Source of the DNA: Curtobacterium sp. MMLR14_010 | GTDB taxonomy: Bacteria > Actinomycetota > Actinomycetes > Actinomycetales > Microbacteriaceae | NCBI RefSeq assembly: GCF_001865015.1 | Contig: NZ_MJGV01000057.1 | Span: 87,109 to 151,108 of the forward strand | Length of the DNA: 64,000 nt | Reading direction: 5' to 3' | Part shown: piece after piece, positions 1-9,140 of the stretch | Numbering within the stretch: the first letter of the stretch is position 1 | How the letters are laid out: each line of letters opens with the position of its first letter | Program-made: the position numbers and the translations under genes | The notes under the pieces: generated by a model | The model's database searches: none | What the model was told of the DNA's origin: nothing | What the model saw: only the letters and a program-made list of their open reading frames with translations

Positions 1-77
1 AGCGGCTCGATGACGAATCGCGAGCGGTGCTCGGAGATCGGCTCCTCGGTGAGGGTGGGGCGCTGTGCAATGAGCAC
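1..77 (-). CDS. rpoA: RNA polymerase alpha subunit, N-terminal fragment (runs off window)
   Basis: Only the first 25 codons lie in the window. They start with GTG and read (M)LIAQRPTLTEEPISEHRSRF, the typical actinobacterial alpha-subunit N-terminus. Alpha assembles the RNA polymerase core and binds UP elements and activators through a C-terminal domain not visible here. It lies 187 nt downstream of rpsK. rpsD, which separates rpsK from rpoA in many bacteria, is absent from this gap. A strong hairpin sits between the two genes, so rpoA may be partly uncoupled from rpsK. Confidence 0.93.
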   Translation of the reverse strand, partial: MLIAQRPTLTEEPISEHRSRFVIEP

Positions 78-205
78 TGTGGGATTCCTTTCGGCGAAGT
101 GTCCGCTATATGACACTTGGCGGTACGACGGGGCCAGCCGGGCCCCGACGGGTCTGTTGAGTTGTGATCACGCGCACCGATGTGCGCGATCGAACGACCA
201 GGAAT

Positions 206-250
206 GGCCGTCCCTGCTCGGACCCGCTAGGGAACGAGCAGGGGACGGCC
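206..250 (-). terminator. Hairpin between rpsK and rpoA
   Basis: Arms 206-220 (GGCCGTCCCTGCTCG) and 235-250 pair over 15 bp with one bulged G and a 14-nt loop. No convincing U-run follows on the minus strand (ATTCC only). It is either a partial terminator/attenuator or an RNA-processing hairpin separating ribosomal protein from polymerase expression. The structure is seen in the sequence; its function is inferred. Confidence 0.5.
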
Positions 251-264
251 GGTTGCTCCTCGCG

Positions 265-663
265 TCAGACGCGGCGGCGCTTGGGCGGACGGCACCCGTT
301 GTGCGCCTGCGGCGTGACGTCGTTGATCGAACCGACCTCGAGGCCAGCGGCCTGGAGGGAGCGGATCGCGGTCTCACGACCCGAACCCGGGCCCTTCACG
401 AAGACGTCGACCTTCTTGACGCCGTGCTCCTGCGCCTGACGCGCAGCGGACTCGGCGGCGAGCTGCGCCGCGAACGGCGTCGACTTGCGCGAGCCCTTGA
501 AGCCGACGGCCCCGGAGGACGCCCAGCTCAGGACGGCACCCGACGGGTCGGTGATGCTGACGATCGTGTTGTTGAACGTGCTCTTGATGTGGGCCTGGCC
601 CACTGCGACGTTCTTCTTCTCTTTGCGGCGCGGCTTGCGCGCGGCGGTCTTGGGAGTAGCCAT
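265..663 (-). CDS. rpsK: 30S ribosomal protein S11
   Basis: 132 aa, close to the usual S11 length of about 130. S11 sits on the 30S platform next to S6/S18 and contributes to the mRNA exit region. The conserved stretches [19 protein letters not shown] and [14 protein letters not shown] are intact, and the C-terminus is the basic PPKRRRV tail. The first 20 residues are Lys/Arg-rich, as in other actinobacteria. It follows rpsM by 9 nt and so belongs to the infA-rpmJ-rpsM-rpsK unit. Confidence 0.98.
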   Translation of the reverse strand: MATPKTAARKPRRKEKKNVAVGQAHIKSTFNNTIVSITDPSGAVLSWASSGAVGFKGSRKSTPFAAQLAAESAARQAQEHGVKKVDVFVKGPGSGRETAIRSLQAAGLEVGSINDVTPQAHNGCRPPKRRRV

Positions 664-672
664 GGTGATCTC

Positions 673-1047
673 CTATCGGGCCTTCTTCTTGCCTGCCACG
701 GTGCGCTTCGGGCCCTTGCGGGTACGCGCGTTGGTCTTCGTGCGCTGACCGCGCACGGGGAGACCACGGCGGTGCCGGATGCCCTCGTAGCTGCCGATCT
801 CGACCTTGCGGCGGATGTCGGCTGCCACTTCGCGGCGGAGGTCACCCTCGACCTTGTAGTTGCCCTCGATGTAGTCACGAAGGGCGACCAACTGGTCGTC
901 AGTGAGGTCCTTGACGCGGATGTCACCGGAGATACCGGTGTCCGCGAGCGTCTTGACCGCGCGAGTGCGGCCGACGCCGTAGATGTACGTGAGTGCGATC
1001 TCCACGCGCTTCTCGCGCGGGATGTCGACGCCTGCTAGACGTGCCAT
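673..1047 (-). CDS. rpsM: 30S ribosomal protein S13
   Basis: 124 aa. S13 forms the head of the 30S subunit and makes intersubunit bridges to L5. The N-terminal [20 protein letters not shown] and the C-terminal [19 protein letters not shown] segments are diagnostic, and the tail is highly basic ([13 protein letters not shown]). It starts with ATG. The 162-nt gap to rpmJ upstream is longer than other gaps in this unit and holds no gene. Confidence 0.98.
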   Translation of the reverse strand: MARLAGVDIPREKRVEIALTYIYGVGRTRAVKTLADTGISGDIRVKDLTDDQLVALRDYIEGNYKVEGDLRREVAADIRRKVEIGSYEGIRHRRGLPVRGQRTKTNARTRKGPKRTVAGKKKAR

Positions 1048-1209
1048 GTGCTGGCTGCTCCTGTTGTCGATGGAGGTGTGGAGCAGTACCGGTGCTCGGG
1101 CCTCCGACCCGAGGTGTCCCCGCTCGCGCGGTTCTTGGTACTGCGTTCGATGTTGAGTTGTGGTTCCTGCGCAGGCCGCCCGAGGGCGATCCGCATCAGA
1201 GCGCCGGGA

Positions 1210-1326
1210 CTAGCCCTGGCGCTGCTTGTGACGCGGGTTGCTCTTGCAGATCACCATGACGCGGCCCTTGCGGCGGATGACACGGCAGTGCTCGCACATG
1301 GGCTTGACGCTGGGGTTGACCTTCAT
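1210..1326 (-). CDS. rpmJ: 50S ribosomal protein L36 (zinc-binding form)
   Basis: 38 aa, starting [20 protein letters not shown]. It is the usual length for L36, the smallest large-subunit protein. Cys11, Cys14, Cys27 and His33 form the zinc ribbon of the C+ type, so this is not the zinc-free paralogue expressed under zinc starvation in some actinobacteria. It lies between infA and rpsM, the conserved position. The gene is short enough to be missed by length cut-offs. Confidence 0.97.
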   Translation of the reverse strand: MKVNPSVKPMCEHCRVIRRKGRVMVICKSNPRHKQRQG

Positions 1327-1396
1327 TGCTGATTCCTCGTGCTCGCTGGCTTCGTGCTCGGCGGGTTCGCCGAGTCGTTCCTTTCCAGCTCGCGGA

Positions 1397-1618
1397 TCAC
1401 TTGTAGCGGTAGACGATCCGGCCGCGGGTCAGGTCGTACGGGCTCAGCTCCACGATCACGCGGTCCTCGGGGAGGATGCGGATGTAGTGCTGGCGCATCT
1501 TCCCGGAGATGTGCGCGAGGACCTTGTGCCCGTTCGTCAGCTCAACGCGGAACATCGCGTTGGGCAGAGCTTCGAGCACCGAGCCTTCGATCTCGATGAC
1601 GCCGTCTTTCTTGGCCAT
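1397..1618 (-). CDS. infA: Translation initiation factor IF-1
   Basis: 73 aa, an OB-fold protein that binds the 30S A site during initiation. The ATG giving [20 protein letters not shown] is chosen because it matches the family exactly. The frame stays open further upstream, but that sequence has no family counterpart and contains the leader. Conserved [20 protein letters not shown] and [13 protein letters not shown] are intact. It is the first gene of the infA-rpmJ-rpsM-rpsK unit, with a promoter about 100 nt upstream. Confidence 0.98.
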   Translation of the reverse strand: MAKKDGVIEIEGSVLEALPNAMFRVELTNGHKVLAHISGKMRQHYIRILPEDRVIVELSPYDLTRGRIVYRYK

Positions 1619-1714
1619 AGCCTCACTGTCGCTTGGTTGGATTACCGGTGTGACCCCCGAGCCGGTCTGCGGGTCGGGTGCCACACCCGAGAGGGCATGG
1701 CACACCAAAGATCG

Positions 1715-1743
1715 ATCTTATGGGACAGCTGCCCGAATGCCAA
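1715..1743 (-). promoter_or_regulatory. Sigma-70-type promoter for infA operon
   Basis: On the minus strand, TTGGCA (1738-1743), a 17-nt spacer and TAAGAT (1715-1720) give a near-consensus housekeeping promoter. The start would fall near 1708 and leave a leader of about 90 nt before infA. It occupies the divergent gap with the LytR-CpsA-Psr gene, as expected if the ribosomal cluster is split at this point. Confidence 0.7.
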
Positions 1744-1884
1744 GCCCGGGCGCGTCGGGGACCCCAGTCCGAGGGTGTTCCTGTGTGCCTGGGCCCGCTT
1801 GCACAGTCGATCCCCGGCGCGCTCCTGGATCACGGGCGGTCGACACCCCTACGGTGACACCCGAGCCCCACGAACGGAGAACCC

Positions 1885-3159
1885 GTGCCCGACGCCCACA
1901 GCGGCCCCCGCCCCTTCGCCCGACACGGCCGTCTCCCCCGCCGTCGCGGGTGGTCGACGCTCGTGGGCGTCGTCGCGTCCGCCGCCGCGGTCGTCCTGGT
2001 CAGCGGCACGAGCGTCGCGGCCATCGCCGGCGCCCAGCTCGCGAGCGCTCCGACGTCCGTGCAGCTGAGCACCGACGACCAGAGCACCGCGAAGACGGCC
2101 GACATCACCGCGATCAAGGGCGGCGCGAACATCCTGCTCATCGGCAGTGACACCCGCGTCGGCCAGTTCGACTCCGACGAGGACGTCGAGGGCGCACGCA
2201 ACGACGTCACGATGCTCATCCACGTGTCGCAGGACCACCAGCAGCTCACCGCGGTCAGCTTCCCCCGCGACCTGATGGTGCCGATCCCCGCGTGCAGCAA
2301 CCCGGAGACCGGGACGAACTACCCCGCTGCGGCGTCCGCGCAGTTCAACACCGCGCTCGGCAACGGCGGGGTCTCCTGCGTCGTCGACACCGTCGAGAAC
2401 CTCACCGGCCTGAGCATCCCGTACGCGGGGCTCATCACCTTCGACGGCGTCATCGAGATGTCGAACGCGCTGGGCGGCGTCGACGTCTGCGTGGCGAAGC
2501 CGATCGACGACACCTACACCGGCCTGCACCTGACCGCCGGCTCGCACGCGCTGCAGGGCTCCGACGCGCTGGCGTTCCTGCGGAGCCGACACGGCGTCGG
2601 CGACGGCAGCGACCTGGCACGCATCAGCTCCCAGCAGGTCTTCCTGTCCTCGCTCCTGCGCAAGGTGACCTCGGACGGCACCCTGTCGAACCCCGTCACG
2701 CTCTACAAGCTCGCCGGGGCGGCGCTCCACAACGTCGTGCTCTCCGACGGCCTCAACCGCGCCCAGACCCTCGTCGGGCTGGCGGGGATGCTCCGCGGCA
2801 TGGACACGGCGAACATGCTCTTCGTGCAGTACCCCGTCGTCGACGACCCGGCGGACAGCGCGCGGGTCGTCGTGGACGAGACCACCGCCCATGCGCTCAA
2901 CGTGGCGCTGCAGACGGACGAGAAGACCACGCTCGGCGACTCGTCCACGGGCCGCGCGTCGGAGGACCAGTCGACGGCCACGGGGAGCCCGAGCGCTGCC
3001 CCCTCGACGCCGGCAGCAGCGCCGACGACCACCGCACCGTCCGCGGGCGCGGGGACCGACACCGGGACGGGCACGGGGACGGCCGCCACCCCGACGGCCC
3101 TGCCCTCGACCATCACCGGGCAGAGTGCCGCCGAGCAGACCTGCTCCGTCGGCAACTGA
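1885..3159 (+). CDS. LytR-CpsA-Psr (LCP) family cell-wall glycopolymer ligase
   Basis: 424 aa, GTG start preceded by GGAGA. Residues 24-50 form one membrane anchor after a basic N-terminus, so the enzyme domain faces outward. The LCP domain spans roughly residues 75-270. Hallmarks are LLIGSDTRVG, NDVTMLIHV, VSFPRDLMVPIP, ITFDGVIEMSNALGGVDVCV and FLRSRHGVGDGSDLARISSQ, which supply the Arg/Asp residues that hold the polyprenyl pyrophosphate. LCP enzymes transfer teichoic-acid-like or polysaccharide chains from a lipid carrier to peptidoglycan. The tail after about residue 345 is Ser/Thr/Ala/Gly-rich and probably disordered. It points against the flanking ribosomal genes. Confidence 0.92.
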   Translation: MPDAHSGPRPFARHGRLPRRRGWSTLVGVVASAAAVVLVSGTSVAAIAGAQLASAPTSVQLSTDDQSTAKTADITAIKGGANILLIGSDTRVGQFDSDEDVEGARNDVTMLIHVSQDHQQLTAVSFPRDLMVPIPACSNPETGTNYPAAASAQFNTALGNGGVSCVVDTVENLTGLSIPYAGLITFDGVIEMSNALGGVDVCVAKPIDDTYTGLHLTAGSHALQGSDALAFLRSRHGVGDGSDLARISSQQVFLSSLLRKVTSDGTLSNPVTLYKLAGAALHNVVLSDGLNRAQTLVGLAGMLRGMDTANMLFVQYPVVDDPADSARVVVDETTAHALNVALQTDEKTTLGDSSTGRASEDQSTATGSPSAAPSTPAAAPTTTAPSAGAGTDTGTGTGTAATPTALPSTITGQSAAEQTCSVGN

Positions 3160-3167
3160 CGCCGGCG

Positions 3168-3195
3168 GGACGGGCCGGCACCGGGCCTCCCGTCC
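3168..3195 (+). terminator. Imperfect hairpin after the LCP gene
   Basis: GGACGGG (3168-3174) pairs with CCCGTCC (3189-3195) in the convergent gap between the LCP gene and map. Two copies of GGCCCGTCCCCC (3205-3216 and 3217-3228) follow directly. There is no U-tract. It is probably the shared end of two convergent transcripts. Confidence 0.35.
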
Positions 3196-3267
3196 GGCCT
3201 GTCCGGCCCGTCCCCCGGCCCGTCCCCCGGGCCGTCCCGTGGGCCGTCACGGGCCTGGAGGCTGTCC

Positions 3268-4101
3268 CTACGGGATCGGGACGGGTGTGACACCCAGCGG
3301 TGCGAGCCCGGCGGCACCGCCGTCGGCGGCCGTCAGGACCCAGACGCCGTCGGCGTGCACCGCGACGCTGTGCTCCCAGTGGGCCGCGTCGGACCCGTCA
3401 CGGGTGCGGACGGTCCAGTCGTCGGCGTCCGTGGTGTTCTCGATCGTGCCGGCGGTGACCATCGGCTCGATGGCGACGACCAGCCCGGGCCGGACCGCCG
3501 GACCGCCGCCGCGGACGCGGTGGTTGAAGACCGGCGGCTCCTCGTGCATCGAGCGGCCGATGCCGTGGCCGGTGAAGTCCTCGACGATGCCCCAGGTGCC
3601 CGTCTCGTCGACGGCGTCCTCCACGGCGTCGCCGACCTCGTGCAGGTGCTTCGCACCGGCCAGTGCCGCGATGCCGTGCCACAGCGACCGCTCGGTGGTG
3701 TCGGCGAGCTGCTGGCGTGCGGCCGTGGTCGTCGCGTCGCCGCCGGGGACCACGGTGGTGAAGGCGCTGTCGCCGTTCCAGCCGTCGACCTCGGCACCGG
3801 CGTCCACCGAGACGAGGTCTCCCGGCTGCAGCACGCGCTCCCCGGGGATCCCGTGCACGATCTCGTCGTTCACGGAGACGCACAGGGTGTGGCGGTACCC
3901 CGGGACGAGCTGGAAGTTCGGGACGCCGCCGCCGTCGCGGATGGTGCGCTCCGCGATCGCGTCGAGCTCACCCGTCGTGATGCCGGGCCGGATGGCCGAC
4001 CGGACGGCGTCGAGCGCAGCCGCGGTCAGGAGCCCAGGGCGCACCATGGCCCGGAGCTCGTCCGGCGTCTTGTAGATCGACGGCTTGCGGAACCGGACCA
4101 C
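3268..4101 (-). CDS. map: Methionine aminopeptidase, type I
   Basis: 277 aa. It removes the initiator methionine from nascent proteins. All five metal ligands are visible: Asp100, Asp111, His179, Glu212 and Glu243. The substrate-binding His83 lies in NDEIVHGIPGERV. An N-terminal segment of about 30 residues (RFRKPSIYKTPDELRAM) resembles other actinobacterial type I enzymes; there is no zinc-finger domain. It begins 5 nt after adk stops, completing the conserved secY-adk-map group, and ends convergently with the LCP gene. Confidence 0.96.
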   Translation of the reverse strand: MVRFRKPSIYKTPDELRAMVRPGLLTAAALDAVRSAIRPGITTGELDAIAERTIRDGGGVPNFQLVPGYRHTLCVSVNDEIVHGIPGERVLQPGDLVSVDAGAEVDGWNGDSAFTTVVPGGDATTTAARQQLADTTERSLWHGIAALAGAKHLHEVGDAVEDAVDETGTWGIVEDFTGHGIGRSMHEEPPVFNHRVRGGGPAVRPGLVVAIEPMVTAGTIENTTDADDWTVRTRDGSDAAHWEHSVAVHADGVWVLTAADGGAAGLAPLGVTPVPIP

Positions 4102-4106
4102 GCCGG

Positions 4107-4697
4107 TCAGACGGTGGCGGCGAGCCCGCGCGATGCGAGGGCAGCCTGGATCCGGTCGCCGACCTCGTCGATCGCGCCGAGGCCGTCGACCTCGAGCACG
4201 AGACCGCGCTGCTGGTAGGCGTCGACGATCGGTGCGGTCTGCTCGACGTAGACCTGCTGGCGACGACGGATCGTCTCCTCGTTGTCGTCACTGCGCCCCT
4301 GCTCGTCGGCACGCTTCAGCAGGCGCGCGACGAGCGCGTCCTGGTCGGCGACGAGCCGGATGACGGCGTCGATCGCGGTGCCGTGCTCGGCGAGGAGGGC
4401 GTCGAGGTACCCGACCTGCCCGACCGTGCGGGGGTAGCCGTCGAGCAGGAAGCCCTGCTCGGCGTCGGACTCCTGCAGGCGGGACTTCACGAGCTCGTTC
4501 GTCAGGGAGTCCGGGACGTAGTCGCCCGCGTCCATGATCGCCTTCGCCTCGACCCCGAGCGGGGTGCCCTCGGTGACGTTCTTGCGGAAGATGTCACCCG
4601 TGGAGACGGCGGGGATGCCGAACGACTCGGCGATGCGGCCGGCCTGGGTGCCCTTCCCCGCTCCGGGAGGTCCGACGATGATGAGACGTGCGCTCAA
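4107..4697 (-). CDS. adk: Adenylate kinase (short, LID-less form)
   Basis: 196 aa. Interconverts ATP + AMP and 2 ADP. The P-loop GPPGAGKGT is at residues 9-17 and the LLDGYPRT motif at 84-91. After [11 protein letters not shown] the protein goes straight to [11 protein letters not shown], so the zinc-type LID insertion of long adenylate kinases is absent, as in other actinobacteria. The start is TTG, overlapping the secY stop in the 4-nt unit TTGA, so translation is probably coupled to secY. Confidence 0.97.
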   Translation of the reverse strand: MSARLIIVGPPGAGKGTQAGRIAESFGIPAVSTGDIFRKNVTEGTPLGVEAKAIMDAGDYVPDSLTNELVKSRLQESDAEQGFLLDGYPRTVGQVGYLDALLAEHGTAIDAVIRLVADQDALVARLLKRADEQGRSDDNEETIRRRQQVYVEQTAPIVDAYQQRGLVLEVDGLGAIDEVGDRIQAALASRGLAATV

Positions 4698-6016
4698 CGG
4701 AGGAGCCCTTCGTAGTGACGTTGCTGCAGCTGCGAGTCGATCTGCTTGACGGTCTCGAGACCGACACCCACGATGATGAGGATGCTCGCGCCACCGAACG
4801 GGAAGTTCTGGTTCGCGCCGAACAGCGCCAGTGCTGCCAGCGGGATGAGCGCGATGAGACCGAGGTAGAGCGAGCCGGGCAGCGTCACCCGGGTGAGGAC
4901 GTAGTCGAGGTACTCGGCGGTGGGGCGACCGGCACGGATGCCAGGGATGAACCCGCCGTACTTCTTCATGTTGTCGGCGACCTCTTCGGGGTTGAAGGTG
5001 ATCGCGACGTAGAAGTACGTGAAGCCGACGATGAGCAGGAAGTACAGCACCATGTAGAACCAGTTGTCACCGGAGACGAGGTTGCTCTCGATCCAGGTGA
5101 CCCAGGCCGCGGGCTCGGTGCCGTCGGACGGCTTGTTGAACTGCGCGACCAGGGCCGGCAGGTACAGCAGCGACGAGGCGAAGATGACGGGCACGACGCC
5201 GGCCATGTTCACCTTGATCGGGATGTACGTGTTGTTGCCGCCGTAGGTGCGACGACCGACCATGCGCTTGGCGTACTGCACGGGGATCCGCCGCTGCGAC
5301 TGCTCGACGAACACGACGGCCATCATGATCACCAGGCCGACCAGGATGACGAACAGGAACAGCTCGAACGACTGCGACTGCTCGATCGCCCAGAGCGCGG
5401 AGGGGAACTGCGCTGCGATGGACGTGAAGATGAGGAGCGACATGCCGTTGCCGATGCCGCGCTCGGTGACGAGCTCGCCCATCCACATGATGAGGCCGGT
5501 GCCGGCGGTCAGGGTGACGACCATGAGCATGATGGCGTACCAGCTGTCGTTCGAGATGATCGACGAGCAGGAGGCGCTGGCGTTCGTGCCGAAGAGCTGA
5601 CCGGAGCGTGCGACCGTGATCAGGGTCGTGGACTGCAGCACACCGAGCGCGATGGTGAGGTAGCGCGTGTACTGGGTCAGCTTGGCCTGACCGGTCTGGC
5701 CCTCCTTGTAGAGGGCGTCGAAGTGCGGAATCACGACGCGCAGCAGCTGCACGATGATCGACGACGTGATGTACGGCATGATGCCGAGCGCGAAGACCGA
5801 GAGCTTCAGCAGCGCGCCGCCGGAGAACAGGTTGATCAGGTCGTAGAGACCGCCCGAGGACGACGCACTCGCGAGGCAGGTCTGGACCGCCGCGTAGTCG
5901 ACGTACGGCGCCGGGATGTACGACCCCAGGCGGAACAGCGCGATGATCGCGAGGGTGAAGCCGATCTTCTTCCGAAGATCGGGGGTGCGCATGATGCGCG
6001 CGACCGCTCTGAACAC
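4694..6016 (-). CDS. secY: Preprotein translocase channel subunit SecY
   Basis: 440 aa, the channel of the Sec translocon, with ten predicted membrane segments. The GTG start ([20 protein letters not shown]) is chosen because GGAG lies 5 nt upstream and the sequence then matches family N-termini. The frame remains open about 50 codons further upstream but that part is unlike SecY. Conserved features include [18 protein letters not shown] (plug/TM2 region) and the cytoplasmic loops with MVGRRTYGG and [13 protein letters not shown] hairpin separates it from rplO, suggesting a separate secY-adk-map unit. Confidence 0.97.
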   Translation of the reverse strand: MFRAVARIMRTPDLRKKIGFTLAIIALFRLGSYIPAPYVDYAAVQTCLASASSSGGLYDLINLFSGGALLKLSVFALGIMPYITSSIIVQLLRVVIPHFDALYKEGQTGQAKLTQYTRYLTIALGVLQSTTLITVARSGQLFGTNASASCSSIISNDSWYAIMLMVVTLTAGTGLIMWMGELVTERGIGNGMSLLIFTSIAAQFPSALWAIEQSQSFELFLFVILVGLVIMMAVVFVEQSQRRIPVQYAKRMVGRRTYGGNNTYIPIKVNMAGVVPVIFASSLLYLPALVAQFNKPSDGTEPAAWVTWIESNLVSGDNWFYMVLYFLLIVGFTYFYVAITFNPEEVADNMKKYGGFIPGIRAGRPTAEYLDYVLTRVTLPGSLYLGLIALIPLAALALFGANQNFPFGGASILIIVGVGLETVKQIDSQLQQRHYEGLLR

Positions 6017-6104
6017 GAGAACTCCGAACTTCTGGGACCGGACTGGCCAGTCGTGCCGGGCGTGGTCGCCCGTGGCCGGAAGCGCCGACCGCGTGGCCCG
6101 GTGA

Positions 6105-6123
6105 CCGCCAGCCTGACTGGCGG
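6105..6123 (-). promoter_or_regulatory. Small hairpin in the rplO-secY gap
   Basis: CCGCCAG (6105-6111) and CTGGCGG (6117-6123) form a perfect 7-bp stem with a 5-nt loop in the secY leader, about 90 nt before its start. It could be a leader element or chance in GC-rich sequence. No ribosomal-protein binding site can be assigned by eye. Confidence 0.3.
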
Positions 6124-6155
6124 GGCGTTCCGGGCCTCCATCAAGGAAACCGTAA

Positions 6156-6188
6156 CGGCGGCCCGTGCGCAATGCACACGGGCCGCCG
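6156..6188 (-). terminator. Terminator or attenuator after rplO
   Basis: CGGCGGCCCGTG (6156-6167) and CACGGGCCGCCG (6177-6188) form a perfect 12-bp GC stem with a 9-nt loop, 7 nt after the rplO stop. On the minus strand it is followed by TTACGGTTTCC, a weak U-rich tail. This is a plausible end for most transcripts of the large ribosomal operon before secY. Confidence 0.6.
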
Positions 6189-6195
6189 GACGGGA

Positions 6196-6660
6196 CTACT
6201 CGGTGACGGTGCCGCCCGCTGCCGCGATCTTGGTCTGGGCGGAGCCCGAGACCTTGTCGACCGTGACGGTGAGCTTCACGTCGATGTCACCCTGACCGAG
6301 AACCTTGACCTTCTCGTTCTTGCGGACGGCGCCCTTGGCGACCAGGTCCGCGATGGTGACGTCGCCGCCGTTCGGGTAGAGCTCCGCGAGCTTGTCCAAG
6401 TTCACGACCTGGTACTCGACGCGGAACGGGTTCTTGAACCCGCGGAGCTTCGGGGTGCGCATGTGCAGCGGCATCTGCCCACCCTCGAAGCCGACGCGGA
6501 CCTGGTAACGGGCCTTCGTGCCCTTGGTACCACGGCCCGCGGTCTTGCCCTTCGAGCCTTCACCGCGACCCACACGGGTGCGGTCCTTCTTCGAGCCAGC
6601 GGCCGGACGAAGGTGGTGCACCTTCAGGATCTGGACGCGCTCGTTCTTCTCGTCGCTCAT
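6196..6660 (-). CDS. rplO: 50S ribosomal protein L15
   Basis: 154 aa. Large-subunit assembly protein near the central protuberance. The Gly/Arg/Lys-rich segment [20 protein letters not shown] and the later [19 protein letters not shown] are typical of L15. The start overlaps the end of rpmD by 4 nt, so the two are translationally coupled. It is the last ribosomal gene before the hairpin and secY. Confidence 0.98.
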   Translation of the reverse strand: MSDEKNERVQILKVHHLRPAAGSKKDRTRVGRGEGSKGKTAGRGTKGTKARYQVRVGFEGGQMPLHMRTPKLRGFKNPFRVEYQVVNLDKLAELYPNGGDVTIADLVAKGAVRKNEKVKVLGQGDIDVKLTVTVDKVSGSAQTKIAAAGGTVTE

Positions 6661-6842
6661 GCGTCGACCTCCTCGACCTTCACGAGATGCGCCACCGTGG
6701 CGACGTAACCGCGGTTCTGGGAGTTGTCCTCACGCAGGACCGTACGGCCGATGCGCTTGAGACCCAGGCTGCGGAGCGTGTCGCGCTGGTACTGCTTCTC
6801 GCTGATGACGGACTTCGTCTGCGTGATCTTCAGCATGGCCAT
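6657..6842 (-). CDS. rpmD: 50S ribosomal protein L30
   Basis: 61 aa, starting [20 protein letters not shown] and containing [19 protein letters not shown], the L30 core. The ATG overlaps the rpsE stop in an ATGA unit; a second ATG two codons in is also possible. The family has about 60 residues, so the gene is complete. Confidence 0.97.
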   Translation of the reverse strand: MAMLKITQTKSVISEKQYQRDTLRSLGLKRIGRTVLREDNSQNRGYVATVAHLVKVEEVDA

Positions 6843-7756
6843 CAGGCACCTGCCTTCTCGTTCGCGGCGTGACGCGCAGCTGCCTCGGCACGGAGCAGGC
6901 GAGCCGGCACGACGTGGTCGATGTCGAGGCCACGACGTGCGGCGACTGCGCGGGGCTCCTCGAGCTGCTTGAGGGCCTCGACCGTGGCGTGCACGATGTT
7001 GATGGTGTTCGACGAACCGAGCGACTTGCTCAGGACGTCGTGGATGCCGGCGCACTCGAGCACGGCGCGGACCGGACCACCGGCGATGACACCGGTACCG
7101 GGGCCGGCCGGACGCAGGAGGACGACGCCAGCGGCGGCTTCACCCTGCACCGGGTGCGGGATCGTGTTGCCGACGCGGGGGACGCGGAAGAAGTTCTTCT
7201 TCGCCTCTTCGACGCCCTTGGAGATCGCCGTGGGGACTTCCTTGGCCTTGCCGTAGCCGACACCCACGAGCCCGTTGCCGTCACCGACGACGACGAGTGC
7301 GGTGAAGCTGAAGCGACGACCACCCTTGACGACCTTGGAGACGCGGTTGATCGTGACGACGCGCTCGAGGAACTGGCTGTCGCCGCCTCGCTTGTCGCGG
7401 TCACGGCCCTGCTGACGGTCACGCCCGCCACCACGACGGCCACGGTTGTCGGCCGAGTCGCGGTTGTTCGACGCCGAGCCGGCAGCGGTCTCGACGGGAC
7501 GCTCGGCGACGGGGGCAGCTGCCTCCGCCTCCTTGCCCTTCGGGGCCGCTTCGCCGTCGGCGGTCGCGGCCTCGTCGGTGGTCGCGGTCTCGTCCGTGGC
7601 CGGGGCCTCGTCCGTGGTCGCGGCGTCGTCCGAGCTCGCGGACTCCTCGACGGTGGTCGACTCGTCCACCGAGGTGGTCGCGGTCTCCTCGACGCTGGTC
7701 GTCTCTTCGACGGCCGGGGTCTCTTCGGCGTTGCTGTTGTTCGCGATGTCGCTCAC
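6842..7756 (-). CDS. rpsE: 30S ribosomal protein S5 with long acidic/RGG N-terminal extension
   Basis: 304 aa, far above the usual S5 length of about 165-200. S5 lies at the mRNA entry channel and affects decoding accuracy. The true S5 domain begins around residue 128 ([20 protein letters not shown]) and includes [20 protein letters not shown]. Residues 1-95 are an acidic Glu/Asp/Thr/Ser/Ala low-complexity run built from short repeats such as [17 protein letters not shown]. Residues 98-126 are Arg/Gly/Asp-rich. The ATG start overlaps the rplR stop in an ATGA unit, which supports the extension being translated. No later start with a good ribosome site is evident. Confidence 0.93.
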   Translation of the reverse strand: MSDIANNSNAEETPAVEETTSVEETATTSVDESTTVEESASSDDAATTDEAPATDETATTDEAATADGEAAPKGKEAEAAAPVAERPVETAAGSASNNRDSADNRGRRGGGRDRQQGRDRDKRGGDSQFLERVVTINRVSKVVKGGRRFSFTALVVVGDGNGLVGVGYGKAKEVPTAISKGVEEAKKNFFRVPRVGNTIPHPVQGEAAAGVVLLRPAGPGTGVIAGGPVRAVLECAGIHDVLSKSLGSSNTINIVHATVEALKQLEEPRAVAARRGLDIDHVVPARLLRAEAAARHAANEKAGA

Positions 7757-8130
7757 AGGTTCAGCCCTCCTTCACGGGCACCATCGGCGATCGCGGCGAC
7801 GCGACCGGCGTACTTGCTACCACCGCGGTCGAACACGACGGCGTCGACACCGGCGGTCTTCGCACGCTCGGCGAGGAGCTCGCCGACGCGACGGGCCTTG
7901 GCGGTCTTGTCGCCGTCGAACGAGCGGAGGTCGGCCTCCATCGTCGATGCGCTGGCCAGGGTGTGACCCTTGGTGTCGTCGATGACCTGCACGAACACGT
8001 GACGTGACGAACGGGTGACGGCGAGACGGGGACGGGTCTCGGTCCCGGTGATCTTCTTCCGGAGACGGTTGTGGCGGCGGGCCTTGGCGGCCGCCTTGCT
8101 CTTGCCTCGAGTACGAGTTCCGATGGCCAT
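7753..8130 (-). CDS. rplR: 50S ribosomal protein L18
   Basis: 125 aa. Binds 5S rRNA in the central protuberance. The core [20 protein letters not shown] and the C-terminal [24 protein letters not shown] are canonical. The start region reads GTGATCATGGCC. The ATG is preferred because AGG lies 9 nt before it, whereas the GTG two codons upstream, overlapping the rplF stop, is too close to that site. Confidence 0.97.
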   Translation of the reverse strand: MAIGTRTRGKSKAAAKARRHNRLRKKITGTETRPRLAVTRSSRHVFVQVIDDTKGHTLASASTMEADLRSFDGDKTAKARRVGELLAERAKTAGVDAVVFDRGGSKYAGRVAAIADGAREGGLNL

Positions 8131-8132
8131 GA

Positions 8133-8669
8133 TCACTTACCTGACTTTCCGGCCTTGCGGCGCACGTTCTCGCCGGCGTAACGGACACCCTTGCCCTTGT
8201 AGGGCTCCGGCTTCCGCAGCTTGCGGATGTTGGCCGCCACTTCGCCGACGGCCTGCTTGTCGATGCCGTTGACGGTGACCCTGTTGTTGCCCTCCACCGT
8301 GAAACTGATGCCTGCCGGCGGCTCGACGGTGATCGAGTGGGAGTAGCCGAGGGCGAACTCGAGGTTCGAGCCCTTGGCTGCGACGCGGTACCCGGTACCG
8401 ACGACCTCGAGGCCCTTGGAGTAGCCCTGGGTGACGCCGATGATCTGGTTCGCGATCAGGGTGCGGGTCAGGCCGTGCAGCGAGCGCGACGTGCGCTCGT
8501 CGTCCGGACGCGTGACGAGGACCTGGTTCTCGTCGACGCTGGCCTGGATGGGCTCCGCGATGACGAGCGCGAGCTCGCCCTTCGGGCCCTTGACCGCGAC
8601 GTTCTGACCGTCGACGGAGACGGTCACGCCTGCGGGGATGTCAATGGGAAGACGTCCGATTCGAGACAT
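8133..8669 (-). CDS. rplF: 50S ribosomal protein L6
   Basis: 178 aa, normal length. L6 sits near the factor-binding centre of the 50S subunit. It starts [20 protein letters not shown] and contains the C-terminal repeat signature [18 protein letters not shown]. It follows rpsH by 6 nt, and its stop precedes the rplR ATG by only 2 nt. Nothing unusual. Confidence 0.98.
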   Translation of the reverse strand: MSRIGRLPIDIPAGVTVSVDGQNVAVKGPKGELALVIAEPIQASVDENQVLVTRPDDERTSRSLHGLTRTLIANQIIGVTQGYSKGLEVVGTGYRVAAKGSNLEFALGYSHSITVEPPAGISFTVEGNNRVTVNGIDKQAVGEVAANIRKLRKPEPYKGKGVRYAGENVRRKAGKSGK

Positions 8670-8675
8670 GTTCGA

Positions 8676-9074
8676 TCACCAAACGTAGGCGAGGACTTCC
8701 CCACCCACGCCCTTCTGCTCGGCTTCGCGGTCGGTCAGGAGACCCGAGGAGGTCGACAGGATCGCAACACCAAGGCCACCGAGGACCTGGGGGATCTCCG
8801 TCGACTTCGCGTAGACCCGGAGGCCGGGCTTCGACACGCGCTTGATGCCGGCGATGGAGCGCTCGCGCTCGGGGCCGTACTTCAGCTCGATGGTGAGGGT
8901 CTTGCCCACGCGGGCGTCCTCCACCTTCCACTCGCTGATGTAGCCCTCGCGCTTGAGGATGTCAGCGATGGTCGTCTTGAGCTTGGAGCTCGGAAGCGAG
9001 ACGGCGTCGTGGTGCGCCGAGTTCGCGTTCCGCAATCTGGTCAGCATGTCTGCGACCGGATCGGTCATCGTCAT
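8676..9074 (-). CDS. rpsH: 30S ribosomal protein S8
   Basis: 132 aa, beginning [20 protein letters not shown], the standard actinobacterial S8 start. Another possible start 14 codons upstream lacks family similarity. S8 binds 16S helix 21 and, in other bacteria, represses the spc operon by binding a leader hairpin. Two stem-loops lie just upstream of this gene, between rplE and rpsH, where S8-type feedback could act; that link is speculative. The C-terminal [20 protein letters not shown] is conserved. Confidence 0.98.
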   Translation of the reverse strand: MTMTDPVADMLTRLRNANSAHHDAVSLPSSKLKTTIADILKREGYISEWKVEDARVGKTLTIELKYGPERERSIAGIKRVSKPGLRVYAKSTEIPQVLGGLGVAILSTSSGLLTDREAEQKGVGGEVLAYVW

Positions 9075-9140
9075 GATGTGATTCCGTTCTTCACCTGGTT
9101 TCGACACCCGTTCCACGAATGCCGACCTGAGCGATCGAGT

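Noticed and set aside
5997..6172. Extended N-terminus of SecY
   Set aside because: The frame is open but the extra residues do not match SecY, cross a terminator-like hairpin, and the internal GTG has a good ribosome site.
4688..6295. Long plus-strand open frame opposite secY
   Set aside because: Extremely charged, repetitive composition (Asp/Arg/Glu/His/Gln) and complete overlap with secY and the start of adk.
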